64,000 bases of DNA, taken from contig NZ_CP063169.1 in assembly GCF_014960965.1 (NCBI RefSeq), positions 3,629,581 through 3,693,580 on the forward strand, written 5' to 3'. The notes below the pieces were generated by a model. It did not search any database and was not told the DNA's origin. It saw only the letters and a program-made list of their open reading frames with translations. How positions within the stretch are numbered: position 1 is the stretch's first letter; the number at the start of each line of letters is the position of its first letter. Shown piece after piece: positions 26,153-35,562 of this stretch. The DNA is from Ruania alkalisoli (GTDB lineage: Bacteria; Actinomycetota; Actinomycetes; Actinomycetales; Beutenbergiaceae). The position numbers and the translations under genes were made by a program.

Positions 26153-29100
26153 TCAGTCGGCGTCCAGTCGAGCGACGTAGGGGGTGGACCCCGTGGACGT
26201 GCCTGCCACGATCCAGAAGCCACTCCCGCGGCCAGGGGACGGTAGGGCGATCTGCACCGTGGCGTCTCCTGAGTCATCCGCCGTGACCTCGTTGAGGAAG
26301 ACGATGTCCTGAGCTGAGGGTCGGCGCGCGTCCGCAGGGCTCGCGACGATGAAGAGGCCAACCTGCTCGCCGGCGGCGTCGGCGCCCGCGTGCAGGGTCA
26401 CCGTCGTCACTCCGTCCTGCCCGCTGACAGCCTCGTGGTCAATGTATCGCCCGGGCCCGCCCGGGCGATCCCGGTCAGTGACGACTGGTCCCACGGACCG
26501 GGCGCTCGTGACCGGCGGTCCAGCGATCGGAGCGGTGTCGACCGGCACACCGACGACCTGGGCCGTTTCCGGCGCGGCACCGCCGAGCACCGGGCGCTGG
26601 ACGCTCTCGTCCCAGGCCCAGACTGTCTCGAGGTCCCACCCCAGTGCGGTGGACCAGGTCGATGCGGATTCCACCTCTGCCGCCGTCAGGGTCTGCCCGT
26701 TCAGCGTCGTCGGCCCTTCGTCCGGGTTGCTCTGGGTCGCGGCGACCAGGGATTCCACGGCGTGGTTGCCGTCGAGCGTTGCGGACTGACCCGACGCGGA
26801 ACGGGCGACGACGCGCTGTGCGTACGCTTCCGCCGTCACCGTGGGGTTCAACGCGACGCTCGAGCGTACGACGGTCTCGCTGTCCCGCGCATACCCGGTG
26901 ATGCCCCCGGCTGTCGTGCCGACCGCTTCGACCGCCCCGGTCGCGAGCACCCGTTCGGTCAGACTCGGGCTGTCCGCGACGCCGATGATCCCGCCCGCGT
27001 AGTTGGTCACCGTCGCGGTCACGTCTGCCGTCGAGTACGAGTCTCGGATCGTCCCGAACGATGTTCCGACGATCCCGCCCACCCGGGACGGGCCTGCCAC
27101 GGATCCGTCGGTGTGCACCCGCTCGAGCGTCCCTCGGTGGACGTTCACCAGGATGCCGGCGTCAGTGGACGCGCTCGTGACGGTCCCGGTGATGCCGATG
27201 TCGTGGATGATTCCCTCGGCGCCGATCGACCGGAACAGGCCCCCGGAGTCCGAGGTGAAGCCCGTCAGCACGTACCCCGCACCGTCTAGCTCACCGGTGA
27301 ACGGTGCGATCACGCCCAACTGTGGGACGTCGATGCCGGTCACGTCGAGGTCCGCGGTCAGCCGGTAGCGCTCCGTCGGCCAGTCCGCGACTTCCTCGAG
27401 GTCCGCGGCGTCACCGAGCAGGTAGAACCCGCCGGAGTCCTGTTCCAGCGCCGGACCCTCGGGTTCGGTCGGGTCAGAGGTGACATCCTCCACTGCCGAA
27501 CGCAGGATGGGCCGCTGCCCGACCGTGCTCCACTGCCACACAGCGTCGAAGTCCCAGCCGAGACCGTCGTCCCAGGTGGCCTGGCTCTGGGCATCCTCAA
27601 CCGTCCGTGTCTCGCCGTTCAGCGTCGCCGGTCCGGTCGCCGGGTTGCTCTGTACCGCCGGGACCAGGGTCTCCACTGCGTAGTTGTTCACCAGCGTGGG
27701 CGTCTCGCCCGAGCGGGTGCGAGCAACCACGCGCTGCGCATAGGCAGACGCCGAGACCGACGTATTGAGGGCGAAGCTCTCCCGTACCACCGTGCCGGCG
27801 TAGGAGTAGCCGGTGATACCGCCGGCGGACTGGTCACCGACCGTGTGGACAGCCCCCATCGCATAGGTGCGCTCGATGCTGCTGCCGGCGCGCGGGACGG
27901 CCGCGATGCCGCCGGAGTATCGGCCACCGGACGCCGTGACGTCGGCGAGGGAGTAACTGTCGGCGATCAGCCCACTGTGACTGCCGACCATCCCGGCCAC
28001 ATAACTCGCCCCCTGCACAGAACCGGAGGTGAAGACGCGTTCGATCCGGCTCTCCGCCGTCGACTCGTTGGCGACGATGCCGACCATCCGCTCCTCGCTC
28101 ACGATGGCGGCATCGACGATCGCGAGATCATGCACGGAACCGGCCAGGACACCGAAGAGTCCACCGGTGGAGGAACTCAGCCCGCTGATCGTGTGCCCGG
28201 CGCCATCAAAAGTCCCGGTGAAGGCAGCCGTCCCCGCGCTCGGGGGTGTGGAGCCGGTGAGGTCGAGATCGGCAGCGAGCACGTAGTCGTACTCCGGGAA
28301 AGGTCCGATCTGATCCAGGTCCGCCACTTCGTCGACGATGTACGCGCCGTCGGCGTCCTGCGGCAGGTCCGGGAGCGGAACGGGTGGCACATCCTCCGGG
28401 GATGCACGCAGGATCGGCCGTTGACCATCGGCGCTCCAGCCCCACACGGTGGCGAAGTCCCAACCGAGGCCCTCGAAGAACGCCTGGGTGCGAACCCGAG
28501 GAACACTCACGACGGCGCCCTTCCAGTTGTCCGCGGCAGGTGGCTCGCTCAGACTCTCCCCGCTCACCGGGACGGCTGCGCTCACGTGGTTGTCCGCCAG
28601 CAGGGCCATATGCCCGCTGCCGACCCTGCCGATCACTGCGTGCGCATAGCTCGGCGCGGACACCAGCGAGTTCAGCGAGACGACATGCTGGACTGCTGTC
28701 TCCTCGTAGCCGTAGCTCACCACCCCTCCCGCGTTTCGGGTGTCGGCAACCACGGCGCCAGTAGCCAACACGTTCGCCGTGACCGACCCGCTTCGGGCGA
28801 TGCCGACGGTGCCGCCCGCATACAGGCCGGTGGCCCGGACGTCTGCCGTGGAGTAGCTGTCCACGAGGGTGCCGTGATGGTCACCGACGATCCCGCCGAC
28901 GCGCGAGGAAGCGGTCAAGGTCCCCGCCGTACGGACCTGTTCGATCGTGCCGTGGTTGACATCGGCGAGGAGACCGGCATTCGTCACCTCGGCGGTCACC
29001 TCACCGTGGACGACCAGGCGGCGGATCGTGCCGTGATTGTCGGCGAACAGGCCCACGCCCTCCCCCGGTGGCGCGGTGTAGCCACTGATCGTGTGCCCCC

Positions 29101-32100
29101 CACCGTCGAACACCCCGGTGAACGTCACCAGGCGACCGAGCTGGGACATGGCCACGTCGGTGAGGTCGATGTCGGTGACGAGGAGGTACTCGCCGGCGGG
29201 GTCGTGGGCGATCTTCGGCAGATCGGCGGCGCTCTGGAGGAGGTACGGGTCCTCTGCCGTCCCACCGCCGTCCAAGCCTTCACGCACGGTCATCGCCGGG
29301 ACCAACGGCGCTGCGGAGGCAAGACTGTCCCAGACGAACAGGCGTACCGTCTCGCTGGGTTCGACCGGGAGCGGGCTGTCGAAGGTGACGAACTGCTCGC
29401 GGCCCCGGTGGTCCAGGGCGACGTCGACCGTGCGCAGATCCACCATCTGCTCTTGATCGCGGTCATAGGTCGCAGCGGCGACAGTGAGATCGTCCGGGCT
29501 GCCGGCGTAGCTGAGGAGCCCCACCCCCTCCATCTGGCGATCGACGATGTCGGTCGAGGTGACCTGCCAGTGGTCCGTCGGCTTGGTCACGGTGAAGGTG
29601 TCCACGGTGCGGCCGTCGAGGGTGTAGGCGGTCATCTGCAGGCCCTCGTCAGTGACCTCGAGAACGCTGCCCATCTGCGTGTCCTCGTCGAACACCACGT
29701 CGTCCCACCACTGCTCCACGTTGTCGCGGAACTTGGGACCGGCCGACCCCATGGTCACCACCGTGGTCCCGAGGGCTTCCTCCTCGGGCGTCTCGGCGAG
29801 TCGGTCGTCGAAGATGGTGGACCGCTTGTAGACGTGGTCGTGCGCCCCGATGTAGAGGTCGACCCCCAGCGTCTCGAGCGCAGCGGTGATCTTGGGGCGG
29901 TCCGCTGCGAGCGCTGCGTCCTCGGCGTGGTACCCGCCGTAGTAGGAGTAGTGGCCGACGACCACGTTCCAGTCCCGCGTGGACGAACGGATGTCCTCGG
30001 TCAGCCACGCCAGCTGGGCATCGATACCGGCGGTCGAGTTGAGCACGGCGAAGTGGATGTCTCCGCGGTCGAACGAGTAGTTGCTCTCCCCGATCGCCCC
30101 ACCCTCCGGTAGGTCGTACATGTTCGAGAAGATCGCCGTCCGCTCGGCGGTCTGGGAGTTGTAGTCGAGGTCGCCGTAGGTCTCATGGTTGCCGGCGACG
30201 GGCGCCACCTGGAGATCGAGCCCGTCATAGACGTGCTCGAAGACCTCGTCCCAGTACTGTCCACGACCGCCGTTGTCCACCAGGTCGCCGGTCTGCAGCA
30301 CGGTGCCGCCGCCGGGCGCCTCGGTCTGCAGGCGGTCGAGCACATCACGCAGCAGTCCGAGCTCGTCGGTGTCATGAGAATTGACCTGCAGGTCGCCGAC
30401 GACGTAGACGGGTTCGTTCTGACCGCCCGCGGCGACGAACTCTCCTTGAACCTCGGTCCAGGCGGACTCGTGGCTCGCCTCGGGAGCGGCGCCGTCCACT
30501 GCGACACCGAACCGGTAGACATAACGCTCGCCGTGCTCCAGCCCGGTCACGCCGAACTCGTGGCTGCGCAGCGTCTGCCCGGTGATGGAGTGCTGGTACA
30601 CCGGCTCCTCGTTGCCGATCGTGTTCACCTCGTACGGGCGGTCGTTCGTCGAGGTCAGCACCTCGGCGCCGCTCCAGTCGTCCTGACCCGCGGGCCGGAC
30701 CTGGGCATAGACCGTCTCGATACTCCGGTCGGTCGAGACCGCGATCCCCGTTCCACCTGGCTGGTCGGAGACTGCTGCGGTGCTCCCGAAGTACTGGAAC
30801 ACCCCGTCCGGATCGAGCACGTGCGTATCGATCGTGATCCGCAGCAGCTCGGCGTTGATGTTCCCGGTCGCGTCTTCCGCCTTCACCACCACGAAGTGGT
30901 CGTCGTAGCTGCGCACCTGGAACGAGCCGTCGGTCACAGGGACCTCACCGGCTGCGTCGTACACCTCGAAGCTGACCGTGGGTGTCTCACCCGAGTCGTC
31001 GGTCGCGGTGACAGCAGGCAGCGCGATCTCCTGGCCGTACACGGCATGGTCCGCGACGTCCCCGGCGATGGTGATCACTGGGGCGTAGTTGGCCCCGCGG
31101 GTTGTCTCGCCCACCCAGATCGGTGCCGAGACCACGAAGTCGCCGTCAGCCTGGTCGGCACGGACATAGTAGAAGTCACCATCGGCGAGCGCGAGGTCGA
31201 CGGACAACTCGAGGGTGTTCCCGCTGACGTCGTCGAAACTATGGGCGACCTCGCCCCCGTTGGTGAGCAGCTGGACCGAGGTGAAGGCCTCACCGGTGTC
31301 GGGCTCCGTGAGCCGGACGTCGAAAGTCGTCGAAGTCGTCCCCGCCGGGAGGACGGAGCCCATGATGGCGTCTCCGGCCCCGAAAGCGAGGACGGTGTTG
31401 ACGTCCTGCGTGGAGTAGACGCTGCGGTCCTGCATGGCGGCGTACAGCCCGTCCAGAGAATGTTCCCTCGCCCAGATGCCGGTGATCGACTCGCTCGAGG
31501 TCACCCAGTTGGCGGAGTGCTCGTCCCCGTTCCACACCGGTCCGAGGTGCCAGCCGACGTCCAGCGCGTTCTGGAACTCGGCGAACTGCGCCTCGTCCCG
31601 GACCTCGATGAGCTCGATGCGTTCATCGACGACAGGGTCCAGGCCGTTGAAGTCGAAAAAGTTCCCCTTGCCCGTGGACCGGGGGTGGTTGAACTGCGCG
31701 ATCGCATCCGGGTCCAGCTTGAGGCGGGCGAAGAAGGTGTACATGTCGTACTTCAGGTCACCGGTACCGAAGCTGTTGGCGAAGCCGTCGCTGTTACCCT
31801 GCTGCGTCGCACGAGCCGTGGCGTGCCAGTCGGTGTTGAACACGTTGATGTGCCCGGTGCCGTCGTACCAGGTGTTCTCGATCGACGGTACGGCGACCAG
31901 GTCGTCCTGGCTGGCGTTGTACGCCTCGGCCTGCTCGTGCACCCACCGCCATTCCTCGGAGTCAGCGTCCCGCCAGTCGTCGATGAAGTCGTCGCCGTTG
32001 CGGATGTCCCACATCACGTCGTGCTCGCTCACGGCAAAGAAGTCCGCCTCGGTTTCCGCGGCGACATGGTCGAATGCATCCGGGGGCAGGTGCACACCGT

Positions 32101-32263
32101 CGCTCACCGACGTGTGGGAGTGGAACTCGCCGGTGAAGAGCTCGCGTTCCAGGTAGGCAGGACGGTCGGGCTCCTCCGCCGCAGCGGGTTGAGCGAGCGG
32201 CTGGAGACCAGCCATCCCGATCAGGCACCCAAGTGCAATCGCGGACGTCATTCGTCGACCCAT
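26153..32263 (-). CDS. Giant secreted protein: PHP domain, purple-acid-phosphatase-like domain, three GLUG-repeat modules
   Basis: 2036 residues with a signal peptide (about 1-29), ATG at 32263 behind AGGAGG. Parts in order: a PHP-type domain (about 38-290) with metal-ligand candidates in FHSHTSVSDG, VSEHDV, FNHPRS and GDEHSANW; two beta domains (about 300-485); an Fn3-like N-domain of purple acid phosphatases (about 490-615); and a calcineurin-like phosphoesterase (about 618-880) with GDLQ, GDLVD, GNHE, GHYSYY and GAHDH. Three copies of a roughly 300-residue module rich in GLUG motifs (about 998-1905) and a C-terminal beta-sandwich (about 1915-2036) follow. No LPxTG or membrane anchor is seen. 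It may release phosphate from extracellular organic phosphates, with the GLUG part binding surfaces or glycans (inference). Confidence 0.85.
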   Translation of the reverse strand: MGRRMTSAIALGCLIGMAGLQPLAQPAAAEEPDRPAYLERELFTGEFHSHTSVSDGVHLPPDAFDHVAAETEADFFAVSEHDVMWDIRNGDDFIDDWRDADSEEWRWVHEQAEAYNASQDDLVAVPSIENTWYDGTGHINVFNTDWHATARATQQGNSDGFANSFGTGDLKYDMYTFFARLKLDPDAIAQFNHPRSTGKGNFFDFNGLDPVVDERIELIEVRDEAQFAEFQNALDVGWHLGPVWNGDEHSANWVTSSESITGIWAREHSLDGLYAAMQDRSVYSTQDVNTVLAFGAGDAIMGSVLPAGTTSTTFDVRLTEPDTGEAFTSVQLLTNGGEVAHSFDDVSGNTLELSVDLALADGDFYYVRADQADGDFVVSAPIWVGETTRGANYAPVITIAGDVADHAVYGQEIALPAVTATDDSGETPTVSFEVYDAAGEVPVTDGSFQVRSYDDHFVVVKAEDATGNINAELLRITIDTHVLDPDGVFQYFGSTAAVSDQPGGTGIAVSTDRSIETVYAQVRPAGQDDWSGAEVLTSTNDRPYEVNTIGNEEPVYQHSITGQTLRSHEFGVTGLEHGERYVYRFGVAVDGAAPEASHESAWTEVQGEFVAAGGQNEPVYVVGDLQVNSHDTDELGLLRDVLDRLQTEAPGGGTVLQTGDLVDNGGRGQYWDEVFEHVYDGLDLQVAPVAGNHETYGDLDYNSQTAERTAIFSNMYDLPEGGAIGESNYSFDRGDIHFAVLNSTAGIDAQLAWLTEDIRSSTRDWNVVVGHYSYYGGYHAEDAALAADRPKITAALETLGVDLYIGAHDHVYKRSTIFDDRLAETPEEEALGTTVVTMGSAGPKFRDNVEQWWDDVVFDEDTQMGSVLEVTDEGLQMTAYTLDGRTVDTFTVTKPTDHWQVTSTDIVDRQMEGVGLLSYAGSPDDLTVAAATYDRDQEQMVDLRTVDVALDHRGREQFVTFDSPLPVEPSETVRLFVWDSLASAAPLVPAMTVREGLDGGGTAEDPYLLQSAADLPKIAHDPAGEYLLVTDIDLTDVAMSQLGRLVTFTGVFDGGGHTISGYTAPPGEGVGLFADNHGTIRRLVVHGEVTAEVTNAGLLADVNHGTIEQVRTAGTLTASSRVGGIVGDHHGTLVDSYSTADVRATGLYAGGTVGIARSGSVTANVLATGAVVADTRNAGGVVSYGYEETAVQHVVSLNSLVSAPSYAHAVIGRVGSGHMALLADNHVSAAVPVSGESLSEPPAADNWKGAVVSVPRVRTQAFFEGLGWDFATVWGWSADGQRPILRASPEDVPPVPLPDLPQDADGAYIVDEVADLDQIGPFPEYDYVLAADLDLTGSTPPSAGTAAFTGTFDGAGHTISGLSSSTGGLFGVLAGSVHDLAIVDAAIVSEERMVGIVANESTAESRIERVFTSGSVQGASYVAGMVGSHSGLIADSYSLADVTASGGRYSGGIAAVPRAGSSIERTYAMGAVHTVGDQSAGGITGYSYAGTVVRESFALNTSVSASAYAQRVVARTRSGETPTLVNNYAVETLVPAVQSNPATGPATLNGETRTVEDAQSQATWDDGLGWDFDAVWQWSTVGQRPILRSAVEDVTSDPTEPEGPALEQDSGGFYLLGDAADLEEVADWPTERYRLTADLDVTGIDVPQLGVIAPFTGELDGAGYVLTGFTSDSGGLFRSIGAEGIIHDIGITGTVTSASTDAGILVNVHRGTLERVHTDGSVAGPSRVGGIVGTSFGTIRDSYSTADVTATVTNYAGGIIGVADSPSLTERVLATGAVEAVGTTAGGITGYARDSETVVRSSVALNPTVTAEAYAQRVVARSASGQSATLDGNHAVESLVAATQSNPDEGPTTLNGQTLTAAEVESASTWSTALGWDLETVWAWDESVQRPVLGGAAPETAQVVGVPVDTAPIAGPPVTSARSVGPVVTDRDRPGGPGRYIDHEAVSGQDGVTTVTLHAGADAAGEQVGLFIVASPADARRPSAQDIVFLNEVTADDSGDATVQIALPSPGRGSGFWIVAGTSTGSTPYVARLDAD
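26570..29260 (-). repeat. Three coding GLUG-type modules of about 300 residues
   Basis: Each module starts with a YxLxxxADLxxI-type strand and a DLDLT-like segment (near 29230, 28340 and 27430) and continues through several GGIVG-x-SYSTADV-type GLUG motifs. Each ends with a GLGWDFxxVWxWS-x-QRPIL segment. The modules are similar in protein and order but clearly diverged in DNA. GLUG motifs occur in surface proteins and IgA peptidases; their role is unclear. Confidence 0.8.
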
Positions 32264-32317
32264 CGGGACCTCCTGGAGGCCCGGCTTTGGGCCATGGAAC
32301 TTATTTACCTTCGCCCG

Positions 32318-32346
32318 ACCCTATTGGTTCTTTCTTTACGAGACAA
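32318..32346 (-). promoter_or_regulatory. Promoter of the giant phosphoesterase gene
   Basis: -35 TTGTCT (32346-32341), 17-bp spacer, -10 TAGGGT (32323-32318). The expected 5' leader is about 45 nt, AT-rich, and ends in the AGGAGG ribosome site. The -35 box lies in the tail of the decayed macrodomain gene. Confidence 0.5.
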
Positions 32347-32705
32347 GGGGTCCGGGCAAGGGCGCCCGTCCTTTCATCCAGCGTTCAACCGGCAATACCT
32401 CATCCGTTAACCCGCTGTCCACGTGTCGATCGACAACCGCCTTCGCGTCGCTGCTGAACAGGACGAACCGCACCAATTCCACCGACCCAGCCTGGAATCC
32501 GGACACGGCCTGGACGGTTATCCGGGCGACATCGCTCATCGCCTACCCGTAGACCCCGCCGCTCACCGCCGGGAACGCCACCGATGCCGCGCTGAGTTCC
32601 TCAGCCACCCGCAGACTCTCGATGAAGCAGGCTGGAGTTCGCCGCATTCACGACGGCGTCCACCGCTTGGGTGGTGATGTCACCGACGATGGCCTCGAGT
32701 CGCAC
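32336..32705 (-). pseudogene. Decayed macrodomain (ADP-ribose-binding) gene
   Basis: Reading leftwards from a GTG at 32705, a frame gives LEAIVGDITTQAVDAVVNAA followed by NSSLL, the start of a macrodomain such as O-acetyl-ADP-ribose deacetylase. The frame then jumps directly to SLRVAEELSAASVAFPAVSG and VYG, the last third of the fold, with a frame change at the junction. So about 80 residues, including the GGGVDGAI-type loop and the central strands, are missing. A TAG replaces the codon after VYG, and the same frame then continues with SDVARITVQAV and VELVRFVLFS, the usual C-terminal helix and strand. An internal deletion, a frameshift and a stop codon make this non-functional. The boundary of the original stop is uncertain. 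Confidence 0.75.
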
Positions 32706-32787
32706 GGTGCCACTGTGGCAGAGCCGTCTCGCCGTGGCCACCGGCGCGTCACTCCTATGCAGTTCCACCAGCCGAAGGAGGAATTAC

Positions 32788-32841
32788 ATGGCAAGCAATC
32801 TGATCATGCCTCCACCACCAGCGTCACCGGCCCGTCATTGA
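32788..32841 (+). other. Very short ORF with a strong ribosome site, possible gene remnant
   Basis: AAGGAGGAATTAC precedes an ATG, giving [17 protein letters not shown] and then a stop inside the antisense 3' end of dtd. The ribosome site is as good as any in the window but the product is only 17 residues. It may be the 5' stub of a gene lost by the same rearrangement that damaged the neighbouring macrodomain gene. It could also be chance. Confidence 0.25.
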
Positions 32842-33226
32842 CCATCTCCACGGCCATATCGGCACCGAACACCCCCGTCGCCACCGTGACGCCTCGCTCC
32901 CGCAAGGCGTCCACCACCGCCCCCACCAACGGTTCGGCCACCGGACCGGGGGCGGCCGCTGTCCACGAGGGGCGACGCCCCTTCTTCGTGGATCCGTACA
33001 GCGTGAACTGACTGACCACGAGCACCTCGGCGCCAGAATCTGCCACCGACTGCTCATCCCGCAGGATCCGCAGCTCGGCGATCTTGCGGGCCACCGTGTT
33101 CGCCTGGGCGGCAGTGTCCTCGTGCGTCACACCCACCAGCGCACAGATACCCGGGCCGATCTGCCCGACCATCTCCCCGTCCACCGTCACCGACGCGCGG
33201 GTGACGCGTTGCAGTACCGCCCTCAC
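32804..33226 (-). CDS. dtd: D-aminoacyl-tRNA deacylase
   Basis: 140 residues, full length for DTD. It hydrolyses D-amino acids (and glycine from tRNA-Ala) off tRNA. The two family motifs are SQFTLYG and NDGPVTL, the latter with the Gly-cisPro. The GTG start at 33226 overlaps the asparaginase stop by 4 nt (GTGA), so it is the last gene of a coupled operon. The open frame upstream is a shadow of the asparaginase gene. Confidence 0.96.
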   Translation of the reverse strand: MRAVLQRVTRASVTVDGEMVGQIGPGICALVGVTHEDTAAQANTVARKIAELRILRDEQSVADSGAEVLVVSQFTLYGSTKKGRRPSWTAAAPGPVAEPLVGAVVDALRERGVTVATGVFGADMAVEMVNDGPVTLVVEA

Positions 33227-34209
33227 GCCACACCACCGAACGCCAGGGCGCCCGCACCGAACCCCGGAGAGACCCGGCCCACCGGTTCCCCGTGACCGAG
33301 CACCGGCACCCGCTCCCAGGCCCAGTCCTCCACGGGCTCGACCCCCAGCTCCCGCAGCACCGCCCCCAGCACCACCGGCCGGGGGCGGGCAGCACCGTCC
33401 GAGACCTTGAAGGCCAGCGCGCGCCCGTCCGGCAAGGCCCCGGCGTGCACCCCGTCGGCCCCACCCTTGAGGATCAGCCCCGGCACTGCGCGCATCGCCT
33501 CGGTGTCCTCCCGCCCGGTACCGGCCACCAGGAACGGGTGGGCTCGGATCGCCTCCGCCACCCGGTGCTCGGCCGTCCCCTCCTCGGCGGCAGCGATGCG
33601 CGCGAAGGCGCCGGCCAGGCCACGCACCGTCGTCGACGGTTGCGGCGCCCCGCACCCGTCCACGGCCACATGGGCCTGCTCCACCTGGGTCAGCTCGGCG
33701 ATCACCGCCAGCAGATGCCGCTGCAGCGGATGCTCCGGATCCAGATACCCGGCCACCGGCCATCCCGCCGCCACGCAGGTGGCCACCATCGCCGCATGCT
33801 TGCCGGAACAGTTCTGCGTGATCGGCTCAGGTCCGCGACCTCCTCGCTGCCACGCCCACGCGGCGGCGTGGTCGAGCGGCAGGTCAGGTGTGTTCGCGAG
33901 CGCCGTCGCGTCCAGCCCCACCGACTCCAGGATGCCGAGCGCGACCTCCCGGTGCCGGTCCTCACCATTGTGGGAGGCACATGCCAGCGCCAGCTGCTCG
34001 ACCGTGAGGGACACCCCGGCGCGGAGCATCCCCACCGCCTGCAGCGGCTTCAGGCACGAGCGGGGGTAGATCTGCTGCTCCGGCTCCCCCAGCCGCAGCG
34101 CATCCCGCCCCGACGCGTCCAGAGCCACCAGGTGCCCGGTATGCACCGACTCGACCATCCGCCCGCGCACCACCCACGCCAGCACCTGCCCGGGTGCGGG
34201 AAGGCTCAC
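33223..34209 (-). CDS. Asparaginase II family protein (Rhizobium etli type)
   Basis: 328 residues, unrelated to E. coli-type asparaginases. It is a serine-lysine amidohydrolase family; the expected elements are visible as RSCLKPLQ (SxxK), [15 protein letters not shown] and LILKGGADG (Lys). It converts L-asparagine to aspartate and ammonia in the cytosol. Two adjacent GTG codons (34212, 34209) can start it; 34209 gives a 4-nt GTGA overlap with the DUF2516 stop, like the dtd junction. Confidence 0.9.
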   Translation of the reverse strand: MSLPAPGQVLAWVVRGRMVESVHTGHLVALDASGRDALRLGEPEQQIYPRSCLKPLQAVGMLRAGVSLTVEQLALACASHNGEDRHREVALGILESVGLDATALANTPDLPLDHAAAWAWQRGGRGPEPITQNCSGKHAAMVATCVAAGWPVAGYLDPEHPLQRHLLAVIAELTQVEQAHVAVDGCGAPQPSTTVRGLAGAFARIAAAEEGTAEHRVAEAIRAHPFLVAGTGREDTEAMRAVPGLILKGGADGVHAGALPDGRALAFKVSDGAARPRPVVLGAVLRELGVEPVEDWAWERVPVLGHGEPVGRVSPGFGAGALAFGGVA

Positions 34210-34514
34210 CACGGACTGGAACCGCCACGCGATCCGTAGTCACGGACCGCCGGGCGCACGTCGGCAAGGTACACCCCGGCCATCACACCGGCGATCAGGC
34301 TGAACAGCAGTCCGGAGAAGGCCCCGACCACCGCCAGCCACGCGAGCAGCGCCGCACCCCCGGACATCGCCAGCCAGAACACCTTCGTCCGCTTGTCCGC
34401 ACTGACGAATGCCTGAGACGGCCGGATCGCGGCGTCGATGAGCGCCCACAGCGCGAGCGCCATCGCCGAGAAGCCGAGGAGCTGGAAGACGTAGAACTGG
34501 ATGAGCGCGATCAC
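34206..34514 (-). CDS. DUF2516 family membrane protein
   Basis: 102 residues with three hydrophobic segments and the family start ALIQFYVFQLLGFSAMALAL, then FVSADKRTKVFWLA. Function unknown; found only in actinobacteria. The GTG at 34514 is chosen because TAGGCT lies 7 nt upstream (leaderless pattern) and because DUF2516 proteins are about 100 residues long. The frame is open to 34559. Confidence 0.85.
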   Translation of the reverse strand: MIALIQFYVFQLLGFSAMALALWALIDAAIRPSQAFVSADKRTKVFWLAMSGGAALLAWLAVVGAFSGLLFSLIAGVMAGVYLADVRPAVRDYGSRGGSSPW

Positions 34515-34524
34515 GGATCTGAGC

Positions 34525-35562
34525 CTACGCGAGCGCAGCCAGTCGCCGCGTGAACGCATCCACGTCCTCGCGAGGGGTGTCCCAGGAGCACATCCACCGC
34601 ACCTCCACCCGCTCCGGATCCTCGCCGGGCCCCCAGTCGTAGAAGGTGAACTCCTCCCGGAGTGCGGCCGCCAGCGTGCGCGGCACGGTCGCGAACACCA
34701 CGTTCGCCTCCGTCGGCTGGGTCACGAGCACTCCGGCGACGGCGGAGCTCGCCTCCCGCAGCCGTCTCGCCATCGCGTTGGCGTGGGTGGCGTTACGTCG
34801 CCACAGCGGGTCGGGTCCACTCAGCAGGGCGAGCAGCTGGGCGGCCACGTAGCGCTGCTTCGAGGCCAGCTGCATACTCGCCTTGCGCACCATCTCCACC
34901 CCGGAGACCGCGTCCGGATTCAGCACGAGGACCGCCTCGGCGAGTGCGGCGCCGTTCTTGGTACCGCCGAAGGAGACCACGTCCACACCGCAGTCGGCGG
35001 TGATCTCCCGCAGGCTCAGCCCGAGCGAGGCGGCCGCGTTCGCGAGCCGGGAACCGTCCATGTGCACCGCCATCCCGACGGCGTGAGCCGCCTCGGCGAC
35101 GGCACGCACCTCCTCCGGGGTGTAGACGGTCCCCAGCTCGGTGACTTGCGTGAGGGAGACGGCCAATGGCTGGGCGCGGTGCACGTCCCCCAAGTCGGCG
35201 GCGTAGCGTTCGATGGCCGCCGGTGTGAGCCGGGCATCGGCTGCGGGGACCGGGAGCACCTTGATGCCACCGACCCGTTCGGGTGCACCGTTCTCATCGG
35301 TGTGCAGGTGAGCGTGCTCGGTGGCGATCACCGCGCCCCATCGGGGGAGCATCGAGGTCAGGGCGACGACGTTCGCGCCGGTGCCGGTGAGCACCGGATA
35401 CACCTGGGCACGCTCGCCGAAGGTGAGGCGGACGACGTCGGCGAGGGACGCCGTCAGCGGGTCCGCCCCGTACGCCGGGGCCGGCTCGCTACCCACGGCT
35501 GCGAGCGCCTCGAGCACCTCCGGGTGCAGGGGTGCGTAGTTGTCGGAAGCGAGCTGGATCAT
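34525..35562 (-). CDS. Low-specificity L-threonine aldolase
   Basis: 345 residues, PLP fold type I beta-eliminating lyase family. Cleaves L-threonine or L-allo-threonine to glycine and acetaldehyde. The PLP Lys lies in SFGGTKNGA and the Asp that holds the pyridine ring in HMDGSRLANAA. The ATG overlaps the stop of the upstream FUSC gene (ATGA), but a TAGGCT box 6 nt before it suggests an additional internal leaderless promoter. Confidence 0.92.
   Translation of the reverse strand: MIQLASDNYAPLHPEVLEALAAVGSEPAPAYGADPLTASLADVVRLTFGERAQVYPVLTGTGANVVALTSMLPRWGAVIATEHAHLHTDENGAPERVGGIKVLPVPAADARLTPAAIERYAADLGDVHRAQPLAVSLTQVTELGTVYTPEEVRAVAEAAHAVGMAVHMDGSRLANAAASLGLSLREITADCGVDVVSFGGTKNGAALAEAVLVLNPDAVSGVEMVRKASMQLASKQRYVAAQLLALLSGPDPLWRRNATHANAMARRLREASSAVAGVLVTQPTEANVVFATVPRTLAAALREEFTFYDWGPGEDPERVEVRWMCSWDTPREDVDAFTRRLAALA

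Noticed and set aside
26570-29260. CRISPR-like or tandem DNA repeat in the GLUG region
   Set aside because: The repeats are at protein level, spaced about 300 residues, with diverged codons; there are no short identical repeats with spacers.
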